Shown: in pieces, positions 49,465 through 58,099 of the stretch
Layout of the letters: every line of letters starts with the position of its first letter
Numbering within the stretch: position 1 is the stretch's first letter
Assembly: GCA_024233435.1 (NCBI GenBank)
Contig: JACKPQ010000002.1
Location: forward strand, 577,586-641,585
Length of the DNA: 64,000 nucleotides
From: Chlamydiales bacterium
Lineage (GTDB): Bacteria; Chlamydiota; Chlamydiia; Chlamydiales; JACKPQ01
Direction of reading: 5' to 3'
Notes under the pieces: model-generated
What the model saw: only the letters and a program-made list of their open reading frames with translations
The model's database searches: none
Told to the model about the DNA's origin: nothing
Position numbers and translations under genes: made by a program

Positions 49465-50391
49465 TTACTCTAAATCTAGAGTTTTCCACAAGCGCTTACA
49501 AAATAGTTTTTGTTTTAGGGATAAATTCTTAATTATAAGAATAATATCACGATTTTTACTAAACGCGGCATTCGTCCAATTTGCAGATCCGCAAATCAAC
49601 GTTTCATCATCGATCAGTGCCCACTTGTGATGGATGAGAGCAGGTCCCATTCCAACCCTGTGGTCAATAGCAGGTTGCTTGCTATAGCGATCTGTGACTA
49701 AGTCGACTTGGACGCCGCGATCTTTGGCCCGCTCAAGCGCAGATATTAGACCCTTATGTGTAAACGTAAAGAGCACAAGCTGAATGCAATGCTCGGCCCC
49801 ATCGATGAGCTCAATGAGGCGGTTTTCGCAATTTTTGTCGGGAGTGAGCCAAATTTCTAGCCCATCCACTTCATATTGACCCCTTAAAGCCTTATCAAAA
49901 CAGGCCTCTTTTAACAATTTACAAAGAGATCGAGAGCGAGCGGCTAAAATAAAATTGTGATGCATTTCTAAAGAGGCTGTCGTGCTATTAGCAGATCCAA
50001 TTAAGGCAAGTTCATCGTCGATAAGCGTGACCTTTGCATGGTTAAGCCCAGATTTTTTTCGCCTTTCCACAAGTGGATGCTTTGGCGTTGAGCGCTGATC
50101 GGCAATCGCTCGGATCGAGCATCCTTTAGCAGCTTGGTTTTCTAAAATGCGAATCACATCGGGATCGCTTAACCCAAAGGTCATCACGTCGATATTTTTT
50201 TTTGCATTTTTTAGGGCATGGCACATCAAAAGTTTAAGATCATCGCCCGTCTGATCAGAATAAAAAAATAATTCATCCGATTTTGGCAGAGGGGGGATGC
50301 TCAAAAAAAAGAGCAGGCCACAAAGGCCTGCTCCGAAAATAAAAATAAATAAGATCTCTGCTGTATAAGTAGATCTAGATTTTTTCGCCAT
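49465..50391 (-). CDS. Phospholipase D-like protein, membrane-anchored or secreted
   Basis: 308 residues from the ATG at 50391. An N-terminal hydrophobic helix (about 10-32) is followed by two PLD half-sites: H-A-K-V-T-L-I-D-D with 'GSANST', and H-H-K-W-A-L-I-D-D with 'GSANWTNAAFSKNRD'. Both HxKx4D motifs are intact, so a phosphodiesterase (phospholipase, cardiolipin synthase-like or nuclease) is likely. Chlamydiae carry several such proteins, and one lies close to rpmB and malQ in C. trachomatis as I recall. The start overlaps the end of rpmB by 17 bases. Confidence 0.85.
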   Translation of the reverse strand: MAKKSRSTYTAEILFIFIFGAGLCGLLFFLSIPPLPKSDELFFYSDQTGDDLKLLMCHALKNAKKNIDVMTFGLSDPDVIRILENQAAKGCSIRAIADQRSTPKHPLVERRKKSGLNHAKVTLIDDELALIGSANSTTASLEMHHNFILAARSRSLCKLLKEACFDKALRGQYEVDGLEIWLTPDKNCENRLIELIDGAEHCIQLVLFTFTHKGLISALERAKDRGVQVDLVTDRYSKQPAIDHRVGMGPALIHHKWALIDDETLICGSANWTNAAFSKNRDIILIIKNLSLKQKLFCKRLWKTLDLE

Positions 50392-50650
50392 TTGCGCGCA
50401 TTTTAGCGACGATGGCACCTAGGCCACATTTGTCAATAGTGCGCATGCCGTCAGCTGTTAGGCGCAGCGTGATAAAGCGTTTCTCCTCAGCTAGCCAAAA
50501 GCGCTTCTTGATCATATTTGGCACAAAGCGACGCTTTGTCTTGCCAGTAATATTTAGGCCAATGCCCTTTTTCTTTTTAGCGATACCGCGTGTTGTATAA
50601 GTTCTACCGCTTTTAGGTGTTTTGCCTGTAACTTGACACTGTCTTCCCAT
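50375..50650 (-). CDS. rpmB: 50S ribosomal protein L28
   Basis: 91 residues: 'GRQCQVTGKTPKSGRTYTTRGIAKKKKGIGLNITGKTKRRFVPNMIKKRFWLAEEKRFITLRLTADGMRTIDKCGLG', a complete L28 without the zinc-binding cysteine set (only two Cys). Ribosome-binding GAGGT is present about 5 bases before the ATG. The 3' end overlaps the phospholipase D-like gene. Confidence 0.94.
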   Translation of the reverse strand: MGRQCQVTGKTPKSGRTYTTRGIAKKKKGIGLNITGKTKRRFVPNMIKKRFWLAEEKRFITLRLTADGMRTIDKCGLGAIVAKMRANGEKI

Positions 50651-50743
50651 AATAATACCTCGAGTTTAAAGACCAGGATACCATCTAGCTCCATAAAGCG
50701 CAACCATTGAATTATTCCTCCGCATGATGTAAATAAATATTTT

Positions 50744-52120
50744 ATGAGCAAAGTGCATTTTGACTTAATTGTGATAGGATCGGGACCGGCTGGTCAAAAA
50801 GCGGCTTTCCAGGCCTCAAAACTTGGTAAAAAAGTTGCCGTGATCGAAAAGTATCCCAATCCAGGCGGGGCATCCCTGAATACAGGTACAATCCCTTCCA
50901 AGTCCTTGCGCGAGGCCATTTTAGATCTTTCTGAGTTTTATCAAAAAAGTTATTACGCCTCAGAAGAAAAAGTTCATGACATTTCGATCAACCAGCTCAA
51001 CTACCGACTCTCTTACGTATTGGAGCGTCAGCGTGAGCATCTCAAAAAACAATTTGCTAAAAACCAGATTGAGCTCATCACAGCAACGGCAAGTTTTATT
51101 GATGATCACACAGTTCAAGTGGGCGATGCCCAGTTGCACGCAGATTATATCCTCATCGCAACAGGCTCGAAGCCTCGAAATCCCACTCATGTGCCATTTG
51201 ACAAAAGCACGATCTTAGATTCTACACGTTTGCTTGAGATCGACCATGTGCCCAAAACAATGCTGGTTCTCGGTGGGGGAATCATCGGTTCTGAATACGC
51301 GAGTTTTTTTGCAGCCCTAGGCACTAAAGTGACCGTCATCGACCGCAAAGAACAAATGCTTCCCTATCTTGACCGTGAAATTGGGAAGCATTTGCAAGAG
51401 GGCTTAGCGCGCCTTGGTCTAAAATTTGTTGGTCCCAAAGAATTCACGCAGATCACTAAACATGCTGAAGGAGATGCGCAGATCACCTTCAAAGATGGCA
51501 GCTCTTTGCGGGGCGAGATGTTGCTCTATGCACTAGGGCGCTCGGCAAATGTCGATCAGCTTCAGATTGATAAGGCAGGGCTTACACTTGATGAAAAAGG
51601 CTACATCCCAGTCAATGCGCTTTTCCAAACTGTAAAACCCCACATTTACGCAGCAGGGGATGTTATCGGAGGGCCCTCACTTTCTGCAACGAGTTTCGAG
51701 CAAGGAAGGCTCGCTGCTCGCCATGCATTTGGAGCGCCTACCCATCACTTTCCCGACTTCTATCCCATCGGCATTTACACCATCCCAGAAATCTCCTCGA
51801 TAGGGTACAGCGAAGAGCAACTGCAAAAGCTTGGTTTTAACTACGAAGTGGGCAGGGCCTACTATTACGAGATCGCGCGGAATCAGATTGCAGGAAATGA
51901 CACAGGTATGTTTAAAATACTGTTTCATAAGGATACACTAGAAATTTTGGGTGTTCACATCATCGGCCGAGGGGCCACAGAGGTGATTCACATTGGCCAA
52001 GTGGCGATGACGTTTAAAGCACACATCGATTACTTTATCGACCAAGTTTTCAACTATCCGACATATGCAGAAGGGTACCGCATTGCAGCCCTCAACGGAT
52101 TGAATAAGGTAAGGCGCTAA
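50744..52120 (+). CDS. sthA: Soluble pyridine nucleotide transhydrogenase
   Basis: FAD-dependent two-dinucleotide-binding oxidoreductase of 458 residues that exchanges hydride between NADPH and NAD+. N-terminal FAD site 'DLIVIGSGPAGQKAA', then 'NPGGASLNTGTIPSKSLREAI'. The C-x4-C redox disulfide of dihydrolipoamide dehydrogenase is absent at this point, which together with G-T-I-P-S-K-S-L-R points to SthA rather than Lpd. NAD site 'LVLGGGIIGSEYASFF' and C-terminal 'ALNGLNKVRR' agree. The stop overlaps the next gene's start by one base (TAATG). Confidence 0.9.
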   Translation: MSKVHFDLIVIGSGPAGQKAAFQASKLGKKVAVIEKYPNPGGASLNTGTIPSKSLREAILDLSEFYQKSYYASEEKVHDISINQLNYRLSYVLERQREHLKKQFAKNQIELITATASFIDDHTVQVGDAQLHADYILIATGSKPRNPTHVPFDKSTILDSTRLLEIDHVPKTMLVLGGGIIGSEYASFFAALGTKVTVIDRKEQMLPYLDREIGKHLQEGLARLGLKFVGPKEFTQITKHAEGDAQITFKDGSSLRGEMLLYALGRSANVDQLQIDKAGLTLDEKGYIPVNALFQTVKPHIYAAGDVIGGPSLSATSFEQGRLAARHAFGAPTHHFPDFYPIGIYTIPEISSIGYSEEQLQKLGFNYEVGRAYYYEIARNQIAGNDTGMFKILFHKDTLEILGVHIIGRGATEVIHIGQVAMTFKAHIDYFIDQVFNYPTYAEGYRIAALNGLNKVRR

Positions 52121-52539
52121 TGGCAGTTTTTGATATCCACGATTACATCCAGTCGGAAAAAGCAGAAGCTGCACAAATTTTTGCACCCCGCTCGCCTAAA
52201 AAGGAAAAACTGCTTTCTGCACTTTTAGCAAGGTCGCTTTTTTTTCTGCTTCTGCTTGCAGATCTAGCTTGGGGCTCTTTTGCGCTTTTCAAGTACACGC
52301 TTGGATGCACCATTCGTCTGCTCACTCTCAACAGAAAAGGGCGCGCCTTTTGCCAAAGGCAAACGCTCACCCTCAAGCGCTCATCCGTTTGCTCTCTAGC
52401 GCTTCTAGCAAGCCTTTTTTCACCATCAGTGGGCATCCTATTTGGCTGCACCTACTTCATGGTCTTTGATAAGGAAGGCATCGACGAAGTTGTGCCACAG
52501 TCGCTACGCGCTCAATTCGAAGAGTTTTTTCCCTATTGA
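52120..52539 (+). CDS. Small hypothetical membrane protein
   Basis: 139 residues with two hydrophobic regions ('LLSALLARSLFFLLLLADLAWGSFALF' about 30-56 and 'SVCSLALLASLFSPSVGILFGCTYFMVF' about 90-117) separated by a basic loop. No family recognised. Coupled by TAATG to sthA, so probably expressed with it. Confidence 0.55.
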   Translation: MAVFDIHDYIQSEKAEAAQIFAPRSPKKEKLLSALLARSLFFLLLLADLAWGSFALFKYTLGCTIRLLTLNRKGRAFCQRQTLTLKRSSVCSLALLASLFSPSVGILFGCTYFMVFDKEGIDEVVPQSLRAQFEEFFPY

Positions 52540-52608
52540 TTCATAAAGTCTCTTCAATATATCTTTTGCCAAGATCATCAAGCAGGATAGAATACCAGTG
52601 AGGTTTTT

Positions 52609-53265
52609 ATGAGCGTAGGCAATATTTATACGGGCTTTGGCAGTACATCGCCAATAAACCCTAATCCCATAGAAGAGGCCTTTTCCAATGCTTTAGATAA
52701 TTGGGCAAAAAGTGAAAAGAAAAACAACCCAGAGGCTCTAACTGTAGAAGCGGCCGATAAGATTAAAAGATGCTGGAAGTGTGGGCAGCCTAGTTTAGAA
52801 TTAAGCAATCTAGGCCTTAAAACTTTGCCAGAGGTTATTGAAAAGCTGACGCATCTGAAAGAGTTGAACTTGAATTACAACAAGCTAGAACTTCTACCTC
52901 ATTCGATTAAAAGGCTAAAAAATTTAGAGCAGCTGCACTTGAGTCACAATAGTCTTTCAAGCCTTCCAAAATCGATAGGAAAACTGTCTCACTTAAAGTG
53001 GTTGTATTTGGATTCCAACAAGCTCCGTAGCCTGCCTCCTTCAATCGAAGATCTGCAGGCGCTGGAAGGGATGGTTTTGAGTCAGAATCCGCTAAAAAGC
53101 CTGCCCGATTCGATGCTTTCTTTATCTCGTAAATGCGTCGTTTCAATCTGCGATTTGGAATCAGCAATTGAGACAATTCAACGTTTCCAAGAGGAGGCCA
53201 AAGGCGAAGGTTATAATGGCCCGCAGTTTGACTTTGGTACAAAAACTGTCCTGAAAAAATCTTAA
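52609..53265 (+). CDS. Leucine-rich-repeat protein
   Basis: 218 residues, no signal peptide. After a 60-residue N-terminal region with a single C-W-K-C-G (possible metal knuckle), residues about 65-165 hold five LRRs of 23 residues ('LTHLKELNLNYNKLELLPHSI', 'LKNLEQLHLSHNSLSSLPKSI', 'LSHLKWLYLDSNKLRSLPPSI'), the typical plant-like/bacterial xLPxx type. LRR proteins in amoeba symbionts are often type III effectors that bind host proteins; this is inference here. Its 3' end is duplicated beyond the ATPase gene (54744). Confidence 0.8.
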   Translation: MSVGNIYTGFGSTSPINPNPIEEAFSNALDNWAKSEKKNNPEALTVEAADKIKRCWKCGQPSLELSNLGLKTLPEVIEKLTHLKELNLNYNKLELLPHSIKRLKNLEQLHLSHNSLSSLPKSIGKLSHLKWLYLDSNKLRSLPPSIEDLQALEGMVLSQNPLKSLPDSMLSLSRKCVVSICDLESAIETIQRFQEEAKGEGYNGPQFDFGTKTVLKKS

Positions 53266-53298
53266 GGAGCTATTGCCCGCCTTCAAACAGGCTTTTTT
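53250..53298. repeat. About 49-bp direct repeat, copy A (LRR gene 3' end)
   Basis: Matches 54744-54792; the first 27 bases are identical, and differences follow. It covers the last five codons of the LRR gene and a short hairpin. The pair encloses the DUF4143 ATPase gene (offset 1,494 bp). Confidence 0.75.
53279..53298 (+). terminator. Short terminator after the LRR gene
   Basis: GCCT-tcaaac-AGGC followed by TTTTTT. In the second repeat copy the stem is ACCT/AGGT (54773-54786): both arms changed together, so pairing is conserved. Confidence 0.5.
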
Positions 53299-53340
53299 AG
53301 ATGTTTGATCTGGACCTGCTTTAAGCACGCTTTATTTTTT

Positions 53341-53373
53341 CTGCAAATTTGCAGCGCAATTGCAAATTTGCAG
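53341..53373. repeat. Two copies of palindrome TGCAAATTTGCA
   Basis: Perfect 12-bp palindromes at 53342-53353 and 53361-53372, 19 bp centre to centre, extended to CTGCAAATTTGCAG in the first. They lie about 50-80 bp upstream of the -35 of the ATPase promoter, a layout suited to a dimeric regulator. The gap 53266-53476 has no ORF. Confidence 0.5.
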
Positions 53374-53423
53374 GTATTTGTTGCAAGTGATTAATAATCA
53401 ATTGCATAAAATGCTGCAAAAAT

Positions 53424-53452
53424 TTGACAATAATCTTGTATCTAATTATTAT
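53424..53452 (+). promoter_or_regulatory. Promoter of the second DUF4143 ATPase gene
   Basis: -35 TTGACA (consensus, 53424-53429), 17-bp spacer, -10 TATTAT (53447-53452), then AGGAG at 53467 and the ATG at 53477. One of the strongest promoter matches in the window. Confidence 0.7.
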
Positions 53453-53476
53453 TAGGGGAGTAGACTAGGAGTAGCA

Positions 53477-54655
53477 ATGTATCAACGTCGCTTGCAAAAA
53501 GAGGTTTTGGAGCTTGCACAAGGATTGCCAGTTGTCACCATTACGGGACCACGGCAGTCTGGTAAAACGACGCTTGTAAGGCATTGTTTTCCCAACAAAC
53601 CTTACATTAATTTAGAATCGCCCGATGTGCGCAACGCTGCTATCGCTGATCCTCGGGGCTTTTTTTCGCGTTTGCCAGATGGTGCCATTCTTGATGAAAT
53701 TCAACGTGCACCAGAGCTATTGTCTTACATCCAAGTTATTGTGGATGAAGCGAAGAAAAAGGGAATGTTTATTCTGACGGGTAGCCAGCAGATTGAAGTC
53801 CATGAAGCCATTAGCCAGTCGCTTGCTGGTCGAGTTGGCTTGCTTCAATTGCTTCCTATGAGTTTGGGTGAATTGTCGAATGCTGGATTTGATCTCACGA
53901 TTGATCAAGCTTTGGTTCAAGGTGGATATCCCCGTATCTTTGCTGATCAATTGAATCCGACAAAAGTTTACCGGAGTTATTTTGAGACGTACATCGAACG
54001 AGATTTGCGCCAGGTAATTCAAGTGAAAGACCTTTCACTTTTTCAAAATTTTATGATGCTGTGTGCAGGGCGCATTGGGCAAGTCGTGAATTTTGTTAGC
54101 CTCAGCAATGATGTTGGAGTATCTGTGAATACAATTAAACAATGGCTATCTATCCTTGAAGCTTCTTTTGTGATTATTCGCCTAAGACCTTATTTTGAAA
54201 ATTTTGGTAAACGTCTTGTGAAATCTCCAAAGCTATTTTTCTCTGATACTGGGTTAGCAGCTTTTTTGCTCGGGATTGAAAATGCAGAACAGATGAGGCG
54301 TGACCCATTGCGAGGCAATCTTATGGAGAATTTAGTATTTTTGGAGCTATATAAAGCGCGTATTAACCAAGGGTTGGATCCGCGTCTTTATTATTTTCGA
54401 GACTCCAGTGGAAACGAGGTGGATTTTATCTATCAACGGGCCCGTGAATTGATTCCCATTGAAGTAAAAGCTGCGCAGACATACCATTCTAGTTTTTTTA
54501 AGACCTTGGAATATTTTAAAAAGGTTGTGAAAAACCGTTGCCCAAAAGGCTATGTCATTTATGCAGGGGACGTGGAACAGAGCATTGGCGATTTTGAACT
54601 TATTAATTATAAAAAATCTGAATTGATTATCAGCAATGGCATAGAATACCTGTAG
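53477..54655 (+). CDS. AAA_14/DUF4143 ATPase, second copy
   Basis: 392 residues, colinear with the protein at 24307. Walker A 'GPRQSGKTTL' (24-33), Walker B 'GAILDEIQ', sensor 'ILTGSQQI', middle winged helix 'SLSNDVGVSVNTIKQWLSILEASF', and C-terminal DUF4143 with 'DFIYQRARELIPIEVKA'. Function of the family unknown. The gene is enclosed by 49-bp direct repeats and preceded by strong promoter and palindromes, so it looks like a self-contained accessory cassette rather than part of an operon. Confidence 0.87.
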   Translation: MYQRRLQKEVLELAQGLPVVTITGPRQSGKTTLVRHCFPNKPYINLESPDVRNAAIADPRGFFSRLPDGAILDEIQRAPELLSYIQVIVDEAKKKGMFILTGSQQIEVHEAISQSLAGRVGLLQLLPMSLGELSNAGFDLTIDQALVQGGYPRIFADQLNPTKVYRSYFETYIERDLRQVIQVKDLSLFQNFMMLCAGRIGQVVNFVSLSNDVGVSVNTIKQWLSILEASFVIIRLRPYFENFGKRLVKSPKLFFSDTGLAAFLLGIENAEQMRRDPLRGNLMENLVFLELYKARINQGLDPRLYYFRDSSGNEVDFIYQRARELIPIEVKAAQTYHSSFFKTLEYFKKVVKNRCPKGYVIYAGDVEQSIGDFELINYKKSELIISNGIEYL

Positions 54656-54743
54656 CCTTGTGAGTAAAAATATGTCACCCCTTAGCGGTCATCCATGTCA
54701 TCCGACTACTGCCCACTCAATTTATGCTCGTTGCGAAGACTAC

Positions 54744-54792
54744 CCTGAAAAAATCTTAAGGAGCTATTGCTTACCTTGAAACAGGTTTTTAG
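54744..54792. repeat. About 49-bp direct repeat, copy B
   Basis: Second copy of the LRR-gene 3' end (codes for ...K-T-T-L-K-K-S-stop), followed by the ACCT/AGGT hairpin with T tail. Its right half is also the 3' end of the convergent gene 54764-55447. Confidence 0.75.
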
Positions 54793-55447
54793 GGATGATG
54801 ACTTTCGTGTTACTAAAGATAGGGTTTTCACGGTTGTAATCGGCGTTGGTAGACAAGCCTTTGAATAGGGTGTAAAGGTTCATGCAGTTTGTGATCATTT
54901 CATGGAACTTCTCAGGTTTCATCGCTTCATAGTATTTTTGCCAGTTCTGCTGATCAATGGCTAACAACATAAAGGCCTGGTGCATAGCCCGCTTTTCTGT
55001 GTCAGTATATTTGTCGCTCCAACCGTTAGCAAATACGGTGTTAAAGTGTGGAAAACAAGCTTTTTCTTGCCACATCTCTGCATTCCAATATGTTGCACCT
55101 ACAAGTTTTTGTGCAGGCTTAATTGCATTTTCAAAGTCCTGCTTTAAAACGGGAGCTAAAAACTCAAGAAGCTGCGATCGTGTTTTTGCGACTGAATCAA
55201 AGAATATGCAGACGAATACACCAAAAGCTGAGATTGCCAAAATAGCTGTACTAACGGTTAGTGTAGTGCGGACGCGACCAGGAAGGAGCGATTTATAAGA
55301 TGTAGTACTTGCCGCTGTCACAGCAATGCTAAAAATAGCCAGAACCAACTGCGCGGCTCTTTGTTTTTTTTGCTCGTTAGTGTGAGAGATATAAACTTCT
55401 TTGATGGCCTTTACGTCCTGATATTTTATCTTATAATATGTACTCAC
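54764..55447 (-). CDS. Hypothetical protein with Inc-like hydrophobic pair
   Basis: 227 residues. Two hydrophobic helices at about 31-50 and 61-84 ('AAQLVLAIFSIAVTAAST', 'LTVSTAILAISAFGVFVCIFF') separated by a short basic turn, with soluble ends. This bilobed pattern is typical of inclusion-membrane proteins of chlamydiae but not proof. No other motif recognised. The 3' end lies within repeat copy B. Confidence 0.55.
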   Translation of the reverse strand: MSTYYKIKYQDVKAIKEVYISHTNEQKKQRAAQLVLAIFSIAVTAASTTSYKSLLPGRVRTTLTVSTAILAISAFGVFVCIFFDSVAKTRSQLLEFLAPVLKQDFENAIKPAQKLVGATYWNAEMWQEKACFPHFNTVFANGWSDKYTDTEKRAMHQAFMLLAIDQQNWQKYYEAMKPEKFHEMITNCMNLYTLFKGLSTNADYNRENPIFSNTKVIIPKNLFQGKQ

Positions 55448-55498
55448 TAAACTCTCCTTGTTTTCTAGGGGAGATTGTAAGCTAGCTAAGAATTTATA

Positions 55499-58045
55499 TC
55501 AATTGTAAATGATTTTTTTATTATCTAGTTTGAGTGTGACTGTTGTACCTTCGCTAATCTTTTTTTCAATGAGGGCTTTAGCCAGCATGTTGGTGACCTC
55601 CCGCTGGATGAGGCGCTTGAGAGGGCGGGCACCAAAGATAGGGTCATAGCCTTCATGCGCCAAGTGGGCTGTGACTGCTGGGTCGGCTTTGAGTGTGATG
55701 TTTTGCTCTGCCAAGCGTTTTGCAACATGGGCGAGCTGGATGTGCACGATTTTTTCCATGTCCTTTTCTTGAAGGGGCATGAAGGGGAGGATGTCATCGA
55801 GGCGGTTGATGAACTCGGGGCGGAAGTGGGCCTTGATGATGGGATCGATGGCTTTGAGTAGGGCGTCTTTATCGTGAATGGTTTCTTTTAAAAGCTCTTG
55901 GGATCCGAGGTTGGAGGTCATGATGAAGAGGGCGTTTTTACAGTTGACGGTGCGTCCCTTGCTGTCAGTTAAGCGGCCATCGTCAAAGATTTGCAGCAGG
56001 ATGTTGAAAACATCAGGGTGGGCTTTTTCAACTTCATCGAGTAGGACGACAGAATAGGGGCGACGGCGTATGGCTTCTGAAAGTTGTCCACCTTCTTCAT
56101 AACCAATGTAGCCTGGTGGGGAGCCGATGAGTTTGGAAATGGTGTGCTTTTCCATATACTCAGACATATCAAGGCGGATGATGGCCTCTTCTTGATCAAA
56201 AAGTTGCTCTGCAAGGGCTTTGGCAAGTTCTGTTTTACCAACGCCTGTTGGTCCGACGAAGAGGAAGGCACCGATGGGGCGGCTAGGATCAGATAGACCG
56301 GAGCGGGACCTGCGAATAGCTTCAGAAATTGACTGTACGGCAAAGTGCTGGCCGACAACGCGTTTTTCAAGCTCATCTTCCATATGGAGCAAGCGCTGGA
56401 CGTCTGATTCGAGCATTTTTTGCACAGGGATGCCTGTCCACTTGGCAACGATCTGGGCAATGAGCTCACCATCGACTTCTTCTTGAAGAAGGCGGTTGGG
56501 GAGTTTAGAAAGCTCGGCTTGGGCTTTGGCAAGTGCTTTTTCTGCTTCAGGTATAGCTGCATATTTGATTTCTGCAACTTTGTTGTAATCGGCTTTTCTC
56601 TCGGCCTCGTCTGCCTCAAAGCGCAGTGTTTCGAGTTTGTTTTTATGCTCTTTAAGTTCATCAATGAGTTTTTTCTCGTTTTCCCAGCGGGTATTGAGCC
56701 CTTTTAGGTCTTCTTTAATTTCAGAGATTTCTTTATCCAAATCTTTAACTTTTTCTGGAGCGTCCCTTTTTAAGCCTTCTTGTTTAACAAGGAGTTGGGA
56801 GAGCTCGCGCTCTTTGGTGTCGATTGGAAGGGGGCGAGACCCAATCTGCATGCGGATCAAGCTGGCACCCTCATCGATAAGGTCGATGGCTTTGTCTGGT
56901 AAAAATCGGTCGGGAATGTAGCGCATAGAGAGGTTGACAGCTGCATGTAAAGCGCCTTCTGTAATGTGCACGCCATGGAAAATTTCATAGCGCTCTTTTA
57001 AGCCGCGCAAAATGGCTATAGCATCATCTTCTGTTGGCTCGTTGACTGTAACTGGCTGAAAGCGTCTTTCTAGGGCGGCGTCTTTTTCGATGTATTTTTG
57101 ATATTCGTTGAGTGTTGTGGCTCCGATGCAGTGAAGGGTTCCACGAGCTAGGGCTGGTTTTAGAAGGTTAGCGGCATCCATGGCGCCTTCACTTGCTCCA
57201 GCGCCGACAAGTGTGTGTACCTCATCGATAAATAAAAGGATTTTTCCTTCAGCGCCTTCAACTTCTTTTAAGATGCTTTTTAGGCGTTCTTCAAATTCAC
57301 CTCTGTATTTGGTGCCAGCGATAAGGCTTCCCATGTCGAGGGCAAATAGTTGCTTGTCTTTAAGTGCATCGGGCACGTCGCCGTGGATGATGCGCTGGGC
57401 AAGGCCCTCTGCGATGGCCGTTTTTCCAACTCCGGGCTCGCCGATTAACAAGGGGTTGTTTTTTGTGCGACGGCTCAAGACTTGAACAACGCGCTGGACC
57501 TCTTCGTTGCGACCGATCACAGGATCAAGTTTGCCGCTTTTTGCAAGCTCTGTCAGGTTTTTGCAGTATTTTTCAAGAGCCTGAATGTTATTTTCTGCTG
57601 TTGGTGAGTCCATGTGTTGATCCCCTCGCATTTCCATAATTTTTTTCTCCAGTTCTTCTTGACTGATGTTTGATTTGAACAACTCTTTGTCCTGTTGCCA
57701 AAAAGCGCATAAAAAGTGGTCGCTACTTATGTAGCTGTCACCCCATTTTTTTGCTTGGGCCTCAGCAAGTTGGATGAGCTTGTGCAAACTCTGTGTAGGT
57801 GCAGGCTCGCCGGGAGAAGAGGCATAAGTGGGTGTGTTTTGGAGTTTTTGCTGAGCAGCTTTCAAGACTTGAGATGGATCAATGCCAATTGATCTTAGCA
57901 GGTTGGAGTAATAGCCATCAGCCTGCTGTAAAAATCCGGCAGCTAAATGTTCATCACCAATTGTTGTGTGGTGCTTTAGCTTGGCTGTTTCAACGGCCCA
58001 ATTTAGAGCCTCTTGACTTGCTTCCGTAAACTGTAGACTCATCAC
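55499..58045 (-). CDS. clpB: ATP-dependent disaggregase ClpB
   Basis: Hsp100 chaperone that, with DnaK, pulls aggregated proteins apart. 848 residues: N domain (1-145), first AAA+ module with Walker A 'GEPGVGKTAIAEGLAQ' and Walker B 'LLFIDEVHTL', middle coiled-coil domain (about 400-510) which distinguishes ClpB from ClpA/ClpC, second AAA+ module with 'GPTGVGKTELAKALAE', Walker B 'VVLLDEVEKAHPDVF' and sensor-2 'GARPLKRLIQREV'. The strong AAGGAGGT is six bases before the tandem ATGs (58045, 58042). A CIRCE-like inverted repeat precedes it, suggesting HrcA control. Confidence 0.96.
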   Translation of the reverse strand: MMSLQFTEASQEALNWAVETAKLKHHTTIGDEHLAAGFLQQADGYYSNLLRSIGIDPSQVLKAAQQKLQNTPTYASSPGEPAPTQSLHKLIQLAEAQAKKWGDSYISSDHFLCAFWQQDKELFKSNISQEELEKKIMEMRGDQHMDSPTAENNIQALEKYCKNLTELAKSGKLDPVIGRNEEVQRVVQVLSRRTKNNPLLIGEPGVGKTAIAEGLAQRIIHGDVPDALKDKQLFALDMGSLIAGTKYRGEFEERLKSILKEVEGAEGKILLFIDEVHTLVGAGASEGAMDAANLLKPALARGTLHCIGATTLNEYQKYIEKDAALERRFQPVTVNEPTEDDAIAILRGLKERYEIFHGVHITEGALHAAVNLSMRYIPDRFLPDKAIDLIDEGASLIRMQIGSRPLPIDTKERELSQLLVKQEGLKRDAPEKVKDLDKEISEIKEDLKGLNTRWENEKKLIDELKEHKNKLETLRFEADEAERKADYNKVAEIKYAAIPEAEKALAKAQAELSKLPNRLLQEEVDGELIAQIVAKWTGIPVQKMLESDVQRLLHMEDELEKRVVGQHFAVQSISEAIRRSRSGLSDPSRPIGAFLFVGPTGVGKTELAKALAEQLFDQEEAIIRLDMSEYMEKHTISKLIGSPPGYIGYEEGGQLSEAIRRRPYSVVLLDEVEKAHPDVFNILLQIFDDGRLTDSKGRTVNCKNALFIMTSNLGSQELLKETIHDKDALLKAIDPIIKAHFRPEFINRLDDILPFMPLQEKDMEKIVHIQLAHVAKRLAEQNITLKADPAVTAHLAHEGYDPIFGARPLKRLIQREVTNMLAKALIEKKISEGTTVTLKLDNKKIIYN

Positions 58046-58068
58046 GACCTCCTTCTTTGCTTTTATTT

Positions 58069-58095
58069 TTAGCAGTCGGAGGATTAGAGTGCAAG
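58069..58095 (-). promoter_or_regulatory. CIRCE-like HrcA operator upstream of clpB
   Basis: Plus-strand reading TTAGCAGTC-N9-GAGTGCAAG (58069-58077, 58087-58095) against the consensus TTAGCACTC-N9-GAGTGCTAA: 15 of 18 positions match, and the 9-bp spacer is exact. It lies 24 bases before the clpB start. Confidence 0.6.
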
Positions 58096-58099
58096 TTTT

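Noticed and set aside
50744..52120. Dihydrolipoamide dehydrogenase (lpd)
   Set aside because: The redox-active C-x4-C is missing and the sequence around G-T-I-P-S-K fits the soluble transhydrogenase.
53250..54792. CRISPR-like repeat array
   Set aside because: Only two repeat copies, 1.5 kb apart, that overlap gene ends.
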